A DNA stretch of 64,000 bases from an uncultured Oleispira sp. (GTDB lineage: Bacteria; Pseudomonadota; Gammaproteobacteria; Pseudomonadales; Oceanobacteraceae): NCBI GenBank assembly GCA_913061415.1, contig CAJXUD010000011.1, positions 62,001 to 126,000 on the forward strand, read 5' to 3'. The notes under the pieces were generated by a model. It was given only the letters and a program-made list of their open reading frames with translations. It was not told where the DNA came from and made no database searches. This document shows, piece after piece, positions 1 through 9,510 of the stretch (position 1 is the stretch's first letter; the number at the start of each line of letters is the position of its first letter). A program made the translations under genes and the position numbers.

Positions 1-3000
1 GATGATTTTTTTACGACGAATTTTATTAGAAAGATTGGTTAAGCTAATTAACCACTGGTCTAACAATAAATAACTTGCAGGAACCAGTAGCAGGCTAATA
101 AACGTCGCAAACAAAACACCAAAAGCGAGAGATACTGCCATAGGAATTAAAAACTGAGCTTGGATGCTGGTTTCTAAAATCAGTGGCGTGAGGCCGACAA
201 AGGTTGTTAGAGAGGTTAAAAGAATTGGGCGGAAACGTTTTTTACCGGCATCGCAGACTGCGACAAAGACTGCGTGGCCTTCTTCTCGTTGCTGGTTGAT
301 GTAGTTCATTAATACGAGATTATCGTTCACCACAACGCCGCTGACCGCCACCATGCCGACAAACGACCAAAGGGTGAGCTCTAAATCCAATAGGAGGTGG
401 CCGACCAGTGAGCCAAGCAATCCGAAGGGAATCGCAAAGAGTACTAATAAAGGCTGGCTGTAAGAGGCAAAGAGTACGGCCATCATCAAGTACATCGCTA
501 AAATAGCGATAAGGTAACCCTTACTTAAAATGCTCAAGAAAGACGCGATGCTCTTTTGCTGTCCTGCGGTGCTCCAACGAATGCCTGGATGGTCATTAAC
601 GATTTGATCAAGCTTGTGCTCCTTTAGCGCGCTTTTGATTTGAGAAACAGAATTCTTCTGGCTGTTAATATATGCACTGACCGAGACAATGCGCTGTTGG
701 TCGTAACGTTTAATGTGATTACGCGCAGGCTGATATTCAATATTGGCAATGGTCGATAAACTCACATACTGATTATTCGGCAGCTTAATCGGAAGGTTTT
801 CTAAGTACCACATTGAAGAGCGTTCATCTTCTGGCAAGCCTAGCCACACATTAACCTCATCGTCTTGGGTCTGAATGTTTTGAACGTCAGCCCCTTGATA
901 GGCACTATGCACTTGCGAGAGTACCTGCTGTAAAGAAAGATCCAAGGCAATGGCGTTATCTTTTAATTGGATATTGGCTTGTTGCTTGGCACTGCTAATC
1001 GAGTCACTAATATCATAACTGCCCTCAAACTCTGCTAGCACTTCTTTTAACTGATCGGCAGCGCTGGTGAGTTGAGCGAGATCGTAGCCTGAAAATTCAA
1101 TATTAATATCGGGTTTAGCCGGGTTCAAACTTGCACTGAATTGTATATCTTCAATATCGGCAATCGTGCCCGTCAGTTCACGCCAGCGACGTACCAGTTC
1201 TTGGCCACTATATTGGCGCGCATTACCTGTTGATAACTCCAACGTGACTTGGGCGGTATGATCGAGATCTTTATTCAGATCTTGGTTGGATATTTTATTC
1301 TTAGGCCCAATCACTGAATAGATATGTAAAATAGTTGGCTGTGATTCTTGCTGAGTTTCATGTTTAAGTTGATTAGCCGCGGTAATGAGTTGATCAATCG
1401 CTACTTTCGTTTTGTGTCTAGGCGAACCTTCCGGAAAACTCACGTTGGCAATCACAACATCAGCCTCGATGGCCGAAAATAGCGCGATTCGCATCCAACC
1501 GGTCGAGACTACAACCATAAAAATAATAAATATTAAACTAAAGCAGATGACAACTAAGCCTTTGTTATGCAGTGACCGAACGAGCATTGGCTGATAGATC
1601 GTATTAATAAAATAATCGAGAGCATAACTAAATGCTTTTTGGATTTTTGTTAATGGGTTAGGGTTTTTGGTGCTGTCGTTATTAGATTGTTCTGCTTTAG
1701 AGTTTTCTGATTTAGTGCCAGACAAGTGAGCAGGCAAAATATAAATCGATTCTAATAAAGAAAATATCAAGGTTAAAATAACCACGATAGGAATTGCCTG
1801 CATTAATTTACCCTCAGGCCCGGGTAAGAATAACAGCGGTAAAAAAGCAACTATGCTGGTAGCGATCGCGAAAAATATCGGTTTGTAGACTTGGTATGTA
1901 CCTTCTAATGCACCAGCGCGGCCGTAGTTACCCAATTGGTTTTGCTGGTGCACGGATTCCCCTACGACAACGGCATCATCGACAACGATGCCTAAGACAA
2001 GAATAAATGCGAATAGGGAGATGACATTGATCGAGACATCAAAAAATGGCATAAAAAATAGACTGCCAAAAAATGAAACAGGAATTCCGAGGCTAACCCA
2101 AAAAGATAAGCGGGCATTCAAAAATAAAAGTAAAACAAAAAACAATAATAATAAACCGGTAAAAGCATTATCTAATAATAGATCGATACGGCTTTTGAAA
2201 TGCTTCGAGTCATCTTGCCATATATGTAATTGCATATTGTCGGGCAGTTGAACTTGGTCGATATAGCTGTTTAAACTTTTAGCAATATCCATAATGTTTT
2301 GATCACCAATACGATAGATGTCGATGGATACCGCAGGCTTATTATCAAAACTGGCTTGGTTTTCATGACTGTAGCGATTGTCGGTAATACTGGCGATGTC
2401 TTTTAGTTTTACTTCAGCGCCTTCGCTATTGGACAAAATAACAATGTTATTAAAGCCTTCGGTGGTTTCTCTTTTTTCATCGGAAGTGATTAATACATTG
2501 CCATCTTGAGTTTTTAATAAGCCGCCAGGCAGTTGACCAGATTGCTGCTGAATGAGTGTATTAACTTGCGAGAAGGTAACGTCATATTTTTCTAAGTTAT
2601 GCGAAGGAATGTTAATTTCAATTTTTGATTGCTTAATGTCTTCCAAATCGATGATGCTAATGTTATCGAATTCAAGCAGCTCTTGACGTATATTGCGCAT
2701 CGTTTTGGCAAGATCGGCGTAATGTGAGTCGCCACTTAAAATAAGTTTTGCAACGCGATTACGAACATTTAGTTCTTTGATTTCAGGCAGGCCTGCATCC
2801 AGTGGTAAAATGTTCGCGCTTTGAATGCGGTTCTTTACGTCGTCTAAAACATTTTTAGTCACAAAACCATCGGCGACATCGAGGGTAATAGAACACATGC
2901 CTTCGTAAGCGGTAGAGGTAAGATCAAGAGTGCCAGGAATGTCGTAAATACGCTGTTCTATGGGCTTGCAAATAGTTGCCTCAACGGTTTCGACCGTTGC

Positions 3001-3162
3001 GCCAGGCAGTTGAGTTTGAATACCAATACGCTCTAAAGAAACATTCGGTATTAATTCCATGCGCGTACTGGGGATTGTCAGAATACCCAGTACAAAAATA
3101 GAAAACATAAATAGATTGGCCGCGACCGGATTATTGACGAACCACTTGATGGAGTACTTCAT
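1..3162 (-). CDS. RND efflux transporter permease, C-terminus cut by window edge
   Basis: Inner-membrane proton-driven pump of the RND (AcrB/MexB-like) superfamily. The frame is open for 1054 codons to base 1, so only the last few residues can be missing. It has the family plan: a short N-terminal cytoplasmic start, a first membrane helix (about residues 12-30), a large periplasmic loop, a helix bundle containing VVDDAVVVGE (the TM4 acidic pair needed for proton relay), a second periplasmic loop and a final helix bundle with an SGVVVNDNLVL-type segment. Its ATG shares one base with the TAA stop of the adaptor gene upstream, so the two are translationally coupled. No outer-membrane factor is visible; it may lie off the left edge or be a shared TolC. 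Substrate unknown; the enzyme genes upstream suggest their product. Confidence 0.93.
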   Translation of the reverse strand, partial: MKYSIKWFVNNPVAANLFMFSIFVLGILTIPSTRMELIPNVSLERIGIQTQLPGATVETVEATICKPIEQRIYDIPGTLDLTSTAYEGMCSITLDVADGFVTKNVLDDVKNRIQSANILPLDAGLPEIKELNVRNRVAKLILSGDSHYADLAKTMRNIRQELLEFDNISIIDLEDIKQSKIEINIPSHNLEKYDVTFSQVNTLIQQQSGQLPGGLLKTQDGNVLITSDEKRETTEGFNNIVILSNSEGAEVKLKDIASITDNRYSHENQASFDNKPAVSIDIYRIGDQNIMDIAKSLNSYIDQVQLPDNMQLHIWQDDSKHFKSRIDLLLDNAFTGLLLLFFVLLLFLNARLSFWVSLGIPVSFFGSLFFMPFFDVSINVISLFAFILVLGIVVDDAVVVGESVHQQNQLGNYGRAGALEGTYQVYKPIFFAIATSIVAFLPLLFLPGPEGKLMQAIPIVVILTLIFSLLESIYILPAHLSGTKSENSKAEQSNNDSTKNPNPLTKIQKAFSYALDYFINTIYQPMLVRSLHNKGLVVICFSLIFIIFMVVVSTGWMRIALFSAIEADVVIANVSFPEGSPRHKTKVAIDQLITAANQLKHETQQESQPTILHIYSVIGPKNKISNQDLNKDLDHTAQVTLELSTGNARQYSGQELVRRWRELTGTIADIEDIQFSASLNPAKPDINIEFSGYDLAQLTSAADQLKEVLAEFEGSYDISDSISSAKQQANIQLKDNAIALDLSLQQVLSQVHSAYQGADVQNIQTQDDEVNVWLGLPEDERSSMWYLENLPIKLPNNQYVSLSTIANIEYQPARNHIKRYDQQRIVSVSAYINSQKNSVSQIKSALKEHKLDQIVNDHPGIRWSTAGQQKSIASFLSILSKGYLIAILAMYLMMAVLFASYSQPLLVLFAIPFGLLGSLVGHLLLDLELTLWSFVGMVAVSGVVVNDNLVLMNYINQQREEGHAVFVAVCDAGKKRFRPILLTSLTTFVGLTPLILETSIQAQFLIPMAVSLAFGVLFATFISLLLVPASYLLLDQWLISLTNLSNKIRRKKII

Positions 3163-4358
3163 TATAAAGCCTCGACCATAACAGGGGTCGTCACCTGTGG
3201 TACTGAATCGGTGTGATCTTGAGACTTAGGTTCGACCAGTAAACCATCGACTAAATTGCTAAAAGACCCCGTCACAATACGTTCTCCGAGCATGATGCCA
3301 GAGGCAACATACACCTGATCTTTGCCTCGATAGAGAACCTCGACTGATCTACGCGATAGGCGGTCTTCTTTGCTAATGGTCCAGAGTTTGTCTTCTGCTT
3401 GTAAGCTTTCTCTTGGCAGAATATGCAATTCCGTTTTATTGCGTCCGGTAATGGTGGCCTCAATAAATGAACCCGGCAATAAAGGCTTAAGCAAGGCATT
3501 CGCCATATCGTTATTGTTGATGGTCGCAATGACATAAAGTAATTGATTTTTATCTCTTTCGCCTTCTGTGCGAGTGATTACACCTTGCCAAATAATACTG
3601 TCATCTTGGAAGTTTTTGATTGCTACCGTAGGTGGTAGTACGACCGAGTCGGGCTGCAAATGTGAAAAATCTAGCCCTAGTAGCGCTATTTGGTGGTCGT
3701 TTAGAGGCAGCCTTACTTCGACGCTTTCGGTTCCGTACAGTTTGGCCAATTCTTGTGTTGTTTGTAGGTATTCCCCCGCGTGAATATTAGCGATGATCAC
3801 CTTGCCGCTTATCGGTGCTTTTATCGAGGTTTTATCCAGTTGTTTTTTTGCATAGTCTAGCGCGGCACTGGCTGCTTCAACTTGGCTATTGGCATAGCGT
3901 AATTGTGGAACAAAGAGGGCGTAGTCGGAGGCATTTTTTCCGGCCCCTTTCTTGGCAACCCGCGCTTTGGCTTTGGTTTCATAATAATGTAATTTTACTT
4001 GGTCGAGTGACGATTGCTTTTGTGCGATATCTAGAATAAAAGGTTGTTGATCCAGTTGAATGACCAGCTCGTCTTTCTCAACAAAACCTCCTTTTATGAG
4101 CTTGTCGTTAACAAAGGTGACTAATCCAGGCACTTCACTGGTTATATGGCGAATTTGTGCGGGTGAAACCTTGCCTCGACTAAAGATAGGAATAGAAACT
4201 TCCGCTGACTTTGCCACCGTATACGGCACTTCTGGAGCAGTAATTTTAACCAAACTCTTTTCGGGTAATGGTTTATTGTCGGTTAACAAAAAAATAGTCG
4301 CGGCGGTGATCAATATAAAAACAGCACCGGTTTTTATATTAGAACTAAATGCAGTCAT
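3162..4358 (-). CDS. RND periplasmic adaptor (membrane fusion protein, HlyD family)
   Basis: 398 aa. An N-terminal membrane anchor (about residues 9-27) is followed by a split lipoyl/barrel-sandwich domain: the first half around VIQLDQQPF and the second around APISGKVIIANIHAGEYL. A short alpha-helical hairpin lies between them, and beta-barrel and membrane-proximal domains follow. This is the AcrA/MexA plan that bridges an RND pump to an outer-membrane channel. It overlaps the upstream acyltransferase gene by 14 bp and the downstream pump gene by one base, so it belongs to the same transcript. No lipobox cysteine is visible, so it is probably held by the N-terminal helix. Confidence 0.93.
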   Translation of the reverse strand: MTAFSSNIKTGAVFILITAATIFLLTDNKPLPEKSLVKITAPEVPYTVAKSAEVSIPIFSRGKVSPAQIRHITSEVPGLVTFVNDKLIKGGFVEKDELVIQLDQQPFILDIAQKQSSLDQVKLHYYETKAKARVAKKGAGKNASDYALFVPQLRYANSQVEAASAALDYAKKQLDKTSIKAPISGKVIIANIHAGEYLQTTQELAKLYGTESVEVRLPLNDHQIALLGLDFSHLQPDSVVLPPTVAIKNFQDDSIIWQGVITRTEGERDKNQLLYVIATINNNDMANALLKPLLPGSFIEATITGRNKTELHILPRESLQAEDKLWTISKEDRLSRRSVEVLYRGKDQVYVASGIMLGERIVTGSFSNLVDGLLVEPKSQDHTDSVPQVTTPVMVEAL

Positions 4359-5352
4359 TATGATTTTTATCTTCTAGTAAATTATGTTTCCAGTCGCTTA
4401 AACACTTTTCAGTCAAGGCGATATTTTGGCAGATCCAAGGGTGTAACTTTAAACCGAGCGTTAATTGCCCGTGCCACTCCATAATGCCTGTTGATACCGG
4501 ATAATTTTTAGTACCAATGCCGCAGCTCACCCATACTTCGTTTTCATTTTCTTGTGGGTTGCTATCTGTTTTTAATGGCCAAGGGCCGAGGTAACTGAAA
4601 GATCCCGCATAGAAATTCTTTTTACTTATGCTGTTATAGATGTATCGAATGCCTGGCTTGCCAACGATTTTTCCTATGTGCGCAAGCTTCCATGTGCTCC
4701 AGTGTTCTTTTAACTTAATGCGATCTTTTATTTCTTGTTGAAGCGCTTTTGGCGTGATGTGATTGTTGAGGCAGATGTTGATGCCTGAAGAGTAGTTACT
4801 GGTATCGCTATCACGAGTAATAGCCCCACGTAAATTGACTGGATAAAACCAGTAGTAGTTTTGCGTACCCTCTAATAAATTGTCAGCGATTGCTTTGTTC
4901 AGTGCCCACATAAGAAAGGTACTGAACGCGACTCGGTTTTTCTTTGCATTTCGTTTGAGCTGTAATGTGCTCTCTTTATCAAAAAACGCATTGGCTATTT
5001 CTGCTGAGTTATTATTACTGCATGGGTAAGTTTTTTTCCAACGAATTTTTTTAGGAGGCGTTTTAACTTGATGTACTTGTTTTTTCTTTTTATCTATTTT
5101 ACTTAGTTTATATAACTGCCAAGAGCTGGGTTCATTCTTTTCTCCAGAAATAGGCAGCTGCTCGCAGGGGTAACCTTGTTTGCGTAAAATCGTTGCCACA
5201 CCGCCAATGCCATCCATTTCGCTATGAGAAAATGTATGCCACTGGGTATGGCCATTCTCTTTATTCATTGGCCCAATGCTCATGCTATCGCTTATGCCCA
5301 ATTCTTTTCTGACATCAAACCACATGGAAATATAATCTTTGGATGCTTTCAT
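4345..5352 (-). CDS. CAT/condensation-like acyltransferase
   Basis: 335 aa. I see an HxxxDG motif (H43, D47, G48; H-S-E-M-D-G) near the N-terminus, the active-site signature of the CoA-dependent acyltransferase superfamily (chloramphenicol acetyltransferase, NRPS condensation domains, PapA, wax-ester synthases). The usual preceding second His is Ser here. The C-terminal part, with a YPVSTGIMEWHGQLTLGL-like stretch, resembles the floor-loop/DFGWG side of that fold. Inferred role: it joins an acyl or aminoacyl donor to an alcohol or amine. It starts 9 bp after the tandem-GNAT gene and overlaps the RND adaptor gene by 14 bp. Assignment rests on motif and context; the exact family is unknown. Confidence 0.6.
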   Translation of the reverse strand: MKASKDYISMWFDVRKELGISDSMSIGPMNKENGHTQWHTFSHSEMDGIGGVATILRKQGYPCEQLPISGEKNEPSSWQLYKLSKIDKKKKQVHQVKTPPKKIRWKKTYPCSNNNSAEIANAFFDKESTLQLKRNAKKNRVAFSTFLMWALNKAIADNLLEGTQNYYWFYPVNLRGAITRDSDTSNYSSGINICLNNHITPKALQQEIKDRIKLKEHWSTWKLAHIGKIVGKPGIRYIYNSISKKNFYAGSFSYLGPWPLKTDSNPQENENEVWVSCGIGTKNYPVSTGIMEWHGQLTLGLKLHPWICQNIALTEKCLSDWKHNLLEDKNHNDCI

Positions 5353-5361
5353 TGTTGTGGC

Positions 5362-6477
5362 CTATAGTCGACTGGGTTCTAGGTAAATAAGAGGCGGTGC
5401 TGATGGATGATTTAAAACATCAGGCTGGTCGCCGTAGCTTGCTAAGTAGTGGTTACTGACAAGGCTGTGGCGTTTTAGATTTTTTACGGCGTCATGCAGT
5501 TGATCTTGCTCGTCTAATCCTAGGATGAGAGCGTCATACTGCGTTTTTTTATGTTCAGTCATAATTTCAGTAATAAGACTTTTTAGGAACGCTGGTTCGT
5601 TGTCTTTGCATAAAATTGAGTGAAGGCTGATGTAATTACCTAAACTCCCAGGGCTGGGTAAATTCAAACCACCCAGAATCTTACTGCTGATATTATTAAT
5701 ATGACGCAGTACCTTCATATTACCGTGGTACGACAGGAAGCGCGTTTGCTTAAACGATTTTTGATCCCAAACTCCAGTGACGGCCACTAGCTCTTGCTTG
5801 TTGAAGCATAAGTAATAATTACTTAAATTGAGGTTACGATAATACTGATCGTTGCTGTCTATTTTTGAAAAATCATAACAAGGATAGAATTGTTTCTCTG
5901 ATGAGTATTTGTCGAAGAAGGTTTGTAGTATGTCTATGTCATTTTCGCTTGCTCTGCGAATACGATGTTCTGATTGCACGCATGTTATTCTTCTTATATT
6001 TTGGTTAAGTGCAATCATGTGGGTGAGGAGCTTACCCGCAGGGTGATAGTTAGGCAGTGTCAATCGACCACTTCCCACGGTATCGATTGAGGCGGTATTC
6101 TCTTCTAAAATTACCGTCTGCATCCATTCATCCTGCATTAACTCGCGGTATTTTTTAAATAACCTAAAGAGAGTTCTGCCGCCTTTGTAATCCTCATGAA
6201 TGCGCAGATCGTTGCCATAGCGAGTTAGTTGTTTTTTACCATTGATATAAACGAAACGTTTACCAATACTGAACGAGGCAACCAAACGCTGTTCTTGTGT
6301 ATCTTCCATTAACCAAACATCGGGTTCACTGGTTGTGGTTTCTGTTGCATGAAAAAAATCAGGTGTGCGTTCAAAGTTTAAACGAATGCTACCTGGCTGC
6401 GGAGTGCTATTAATTAGGGTAATTAACGCTTCAGAATCATTGTGAGTGGCAGGGCGAATGTTAAAACGCTGGCTCAT
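5362..6477 (-). CDS. tandem GNAT-family N-acyltransferase-like protein
   Basis: 371 aa with two GNAT-like halves. The first opens with FNIRPATHNDSEALITLI (the typical IRxAxxxDxxAI start) and continues to about residue 150. The second opens with RRASENDIDILQTFF near residue 170 and ends in PLIYLEPSRL. No membrane segment or signal peptide, so cytoplasmic. The acceptor is unknown. The start overlaps the stop of the GH3 gene by 4 bp (ATGA), so the two are translationally coupled. In this context it probably acylates, or binds the acyl-CoA for, the molecule that the GH3 enzyme activates; this is inference. Confidence 0.65.
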   Translation of the reverse strand: MSQRFNIRPATHNDSEALITLINSTPQPGSIRLNFERTPDFFHATETTTSEPDVWLMEDTQEQRLVASFSIGKRFVYINGKKQLTRYGNDLRIHEDYKGGRTLFRLFKKYRELMQDEWMQTVILEENTASIDTVGSGRLTLPNYHPAGKLLTHMIALNQNIRRITCVQSEHRIRRASENDIDILQTFFDKYSSEKQFYPCYDFSKIDSNDQYYRNLNLSNYYLCFNKQELVAVTGVWDQKSFKQTRFLSYHGNMKVLRHINNISSKILGGLNLPSPGSLGNYISLHSILCKDNEPAFLKSLITEIMTEHKKTQYDALILGLDEQDQLHDAVKNLKRHSLVSNHYLASYGDQPDVLNHPSAPPLIYLEPSRL

Positions 6478-8165
6478 GATACGGCTGCTAATTTAGAGTT
6501 AGTTGATGAATTAATTTCAAATAAGAAGTTACTATTTTCCCAAGTTATCAGCGGCTCAACTTTTATATTCCCTTTCACCATGCCTTGATCCATTTTATGC
6601 TGAGCATAAACGTTTAAGGCATCTTTTTTGATCATCACTCTGGCGCTATCCAGTTGGCCTAGTTCACGGGCGAGCTTATAGTGGAAGTGTTCGCAGAGCT
6701 GTTCTTCAAGTCTTTTTGATAGGCTGTTTTCCGTTTGTTCTGTATAGCCTTCAATTAACGAGGATTGCTCACTGCACAATAAGGCGTAGCGTGGTTTTTC
6801 ATACGCTTTTTTAGCGGGAAGGGCTATTAAGGTAATTGGGGTTACGGTATCAACTTGATTGAAGTGGTTAATTAGTTGTATAGCCACTTCTGGAGAGATT
6901 TTTTCTCCAACGAGGTCAGTACCATCAATTCGGCCAATAAACTCGAAGCAGGGGCACTGGTTAATGAATGAGGTTACTTTTAATTGATCTTTCATCGCAT
7001 AGCGTAATAGACCGTTGCTGGAGCTGATGATTGGGCGTACGTTCTGTCCTTCTTCTAACTGCCAGCTGGTGTGAATTTTGCCACTGGATAAATCTTCAAA
7101 TTCATAAAAGTGACTATTGATTGCTAAAGGGTACTTGCCTTGAAAGGGAATACTAATAACGCCTTCCGTTGCCCATAAGCCTTTTCCTTGGAAGTCGCAG
7201 TGAGGAAATAACGCATGTAGCTTTGCTGCCCATATTTTTGAAGAGGAGGTATCCCAAGCACTTATTAATGCTAAATTTGGCCAAATTGACTGGGTAAATT
7301 CGGCATCTATTTCACCATCCCATTTTGATAGTATTCTTGCTGATCGAGTATTCTTTGGACTGTTAATATTTTTAAGGCCAGTTAAATGCAGTGGCCACTT
7401 ACCCTTGTCTAATGTGTATTGCAAATCAACTTTATGCGTTTGAATAAACTCTAAAAGACTTAACGCAAACGTCGGGCTCCACACAGAGATGAAACTCAGG
7501 TCACTGCAGCTTAATAGATAAGCGGCTGTGGCAAAGAATGATTCGTCAGATGTTTCAGCAAGAGATATAGATTCTGGTACGGCCATAGTGCCAGCCATGA
7601 ATAATCGCTTCCACCAAGGTAATAGTTGTAAATCATTATTGATACTGGTGGTCAGTTTATTTCTTAAATCACTCGGCACCCAAGAGAGTGACCAATAATG
7701 CTTTCCTTTTAAAATTCCTGGGTATTTTTCATACATATCACCAATCCATGGAGAGATAGCATTATCGAGCTCATTCAAGAACTCTTGGGTATAAGGAATC
7801 CATTTTATTTTAGAGGTCGAGCCACTAGTAGGCTGATAGCGTTGGCATTCATGTTTGGTTAAAACTGGCTTATTATCTTCTTGTTGTTTTTGTATAAGTG
7901 TCTGCCAATAGTGGTAGTCAGTGATAGGCACCTGCTGCTGGAATTCTTTCAGTGAAGTATTCTTTTCTATGTCTTGTTGATGAGCGCTTAATGAACCATC
8001 AATGGCATGAAGAATTTTACTTAAAATATCTTTTTGCGCAGCTTCAACATCTAAACTTGCCTCAGACAACTTATTGCCCCCCGTTTTTGATAAACGAAAA
8101 GATGCTTGATGTAATAATCGACTGATTAAATTTGACTTCATCAGGTAGCCTCTAACAAATTTCAT
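6474..8165 (-). CDS. GH3-family acyl-adenylate/amide synthetase
   Basis: 563 aa, close to the usual GH3 length. GH3 proteins belong to the ANL adenylating superfamily; plant members join amino acids to jasmonate or auxin, and bacterial members are little studied. Visible motifs: the ATP P-loop TSGSTSKIKWIPYT (about residues 113-126), the ATEG motif corresponding to the Y-x-S-S/T-E motif, and a GLLRYAMKDQLKVTSF stretch matching the ribose-binding Y-R-x-x-D region, followed by CFEFIGRIDGTDLVGEK at the hinge. The catalytic core therefore looks intact. It overlaps both neighbours by 4 bp. A second start at 8141 has a better ribosome site (GAGG) and would remove 8 residues. Confidence 0.88.
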   Translation of the reverse strand: MKFVRGYLMKSNLISRLLHQASFRLSKTGGNKLSEASLDVEAAQKDILSKILHAIDGSLSAHQQDIEKNTSLKEFQQQVPITDYHYWQTLIQKQQEDNKPVLTKHECQRYQPTSGSTSKIKWIPYTQEFLNELDNAISPWIGDMYEKYPGILKGKHYWSLSWVPSDLRNKLTTSINNDLQLLPWWKRLFMAGTMAVPESISLAETSDESFFATAAYLLSCSDLSFISVWSPTFALSLLEFIQTHKVDLQYTLDKGKWPLHLTGLKNINSPKNTRSARILSKWDGEIDAEFTQSIWPNLALISAWDTSSSKIWAAKLHALFPHCDFQGKGLWATEGVISIPFQGKYPLAINSHFYEFEDLSSGKIHTSWQLEEGQNVRPIISSSNGLLRYAMKDQLKVTSFINQCPCFEFIGRIDGTDLVGEKISPEVAIQLINHFNQVDTVTPITLIALPAKKAYEKPRYALLCSEQSSLIEGYTEQTENSLSKRLEEQLCEHFHYKLARELGQLDSARVMIKKDALNVYAQHKMDQGMVKGNIKVEPLITWENSNFLFEINSSTNSKLAAVS

Positions 8166-8926
8166 GATGCTTCCAAACGTATAGCTTTACTCTTCGGTTT
8201 CTTGAAAGATAAGACGTTTTTCTTCATAAACTGCCAAACCATATTGACCGATACTTCGCCAACGCAGGGCAGCTCGGTGCCTTGTCTCCAAGAAGGATTT
8301 AGCCTTTCAAAGTGACGAATGTCTGGGTTATGTTTGGTCATGTCTTTTGTAATGGCGGCAACATCGTCTTTTAGGTGCTGGTATTCGCCACCAAAATCTA
8401 GCAATCGGTGAGTTTCATTGTATGCAGTTGGGTAGAGTTTTTGGCAGTATTCATCGACAACGGCTTCTAACCTAATATTGTTTTTATCATGACTAGGATA
8501 ATGCTTAGGAAAGTTGTTGGTTAGCAATAAATAGGTTTTGTAACCTTTTGATATTAATAACCAAAATATTGGAGTTTTAGGTTTTTTTAGTTTTGTCTTT
8601 AATAGCTGCGTCACAAAGCACGTTTGCAGAGCTTTATTTCCCCAGTATTTTTTCTCAATGACGGTATCGCCACTGAAGATACCAATGGATTTTTTACCAG
8701 ACGCGATCAGTTCTAATTCTGTCCAAGTACTGAAGCCAACAATTCTTTTTTCGGTTTTGTCTTCTAGAACGATTACACCTGTTTTAGCCCCCATGTCATT
8801 CACAAAGTTATTCAGATCAGCATTGTGGTAGTACTGAACGAAAATCTTGTGCATTTCTAACAGTTGCGGGACTGAAACATTTTTTATCTTTATGAAATTT
8901 GCGGCGAGTTTGTTTTTAACTTCCAT
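8162..8926 (-). CDS. GNAT-like protein, first gene of the GH3-RND operon
   Basis: 254 aa from this start. The family is not firmly recognised. An N-terminal alpha/beta region has GNAT character: a GVIVLEDKTEKRIVGFSTWTEL beta-hairpin, then a FSGDTVIEKKYWGNKAL stretch like the acetyl-CoA-binding beta4-alpha3 region. The C-terminal third is rich in charged and aromatic residues. No signal peptide. I chose the ATG at 8926 because GGAGA lies 8 bases upstream; the frame extends to an ATG at 8977, and intermediate ATGs exist. The stop overlaps the GH3 start by 4 bp. Likely a cytoplasmic acyltransferase working with the GH3 enzyme, by inference from position. Confidence 0.6.
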   Translation of the reverse strand: MEVKNKLAANFIKIKNVSVPQLLEMHKIFVQYYHNADLNNFVNDMGAKTGVIVLEDKTEKRIVGFSTWTELELIASGKKSIGIFSGDTVIEKKYWGNKALQTCFVTQLLKTKLKKPKTPIFWLLISKGYKTYLLLTNNFPKHYPSHDKNNIRLEAVVDEYCQKLYPTAYNETHRLLDFGGEYQHLKDDVAAITKDMTKHNPDIRHFERLNPSWRQGTELPCVGEVSVNMVWQFMKKNVLSFKKPKSKAIRLEAS

Positions 8927-9510
8927 GCGCTGAATCTCCATTGTCATAAATACAGATGATGAGTATTTAAGAAGCAATTTTGCTTATTGTTTTTATTTTT
9001 CGCTACCTTATCAGTGGGGAGGGGGAGGGGATAACCCTCCTAAAGTATGGTGTGACAATTCCAATGCTTAAGTTGTGGTTTTATTGCCTTTAATGACAGG
9101 AAAGTGGCTGAGTATTTTTTTTGTGTAGTTGTTTTTTTAGAATGCAATATATTGCTGAATGCTTGATGCTGCGTATTAATCCGGAGGTTAGGCGTGAACG
9201 GTCTAGTTATTTTCTAATGTTATTGATAGGCGATTTTTTGTAATTGATGAATTCAGGTTACAAGTGTTATTACAGTCTATGGTTTTTCATTATGTAACTT
9301 AGAATTTCAACTTAAAAAACATTGACAGAATCCACGGCTAATAATTATTAGTTTGTACTTTTCGTAGGCTTGATTTATTGGGAAGGTGAGACCTTAAGAA
9401 ATTAATTTTATTTCGTTTTTATTTATTTTTGGTTGTGCTTGAAGAGGATGATGAAATTTTAGCGGGTAAAACTATTGAGCAAGTGTTGTGAATCGACTTT
9501 CTTACAGGTA
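8927..9510. other. intergenic region between the GH3-RND operon and tRNA-Phe
   Basis: No coding region is supported here. The part nearest the operon holds inverted repeats: AAGCAATTTTGCTT (8972-8985) and a G-rich hairpin GGAGGG-GATAA-CCCTCC (9024-9040) that would lie in the operon's leader or promoter. A TTGACA box at 9322-9327 is followed by the perfect 14-bp palindrome CTAATAATTATTAG (9338-9351) on the plus strand. I could not identify a convincing promoter for the operon itself. Confidence 0.5.

Noticed and set aside
1412-2251. Two plus-strand open frames within the RND pump gene
   Set aside because: They lie antisense in a long intact RND gene with family motifs and have no coding signal.
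9014-9030. G-rich run as a G-quadruplex
   Set aside because: Only three G-runs of three or more are present, and the stretch pairs better as a GGAGGG/CCCTCC hairpin.
8940-9070. Promoter for the GH3-RND operon (TTGTCA ... GTTATC)
   Set aside because: The spacing is right but the -10 matches only two consensus positions; not reported as a promoter.
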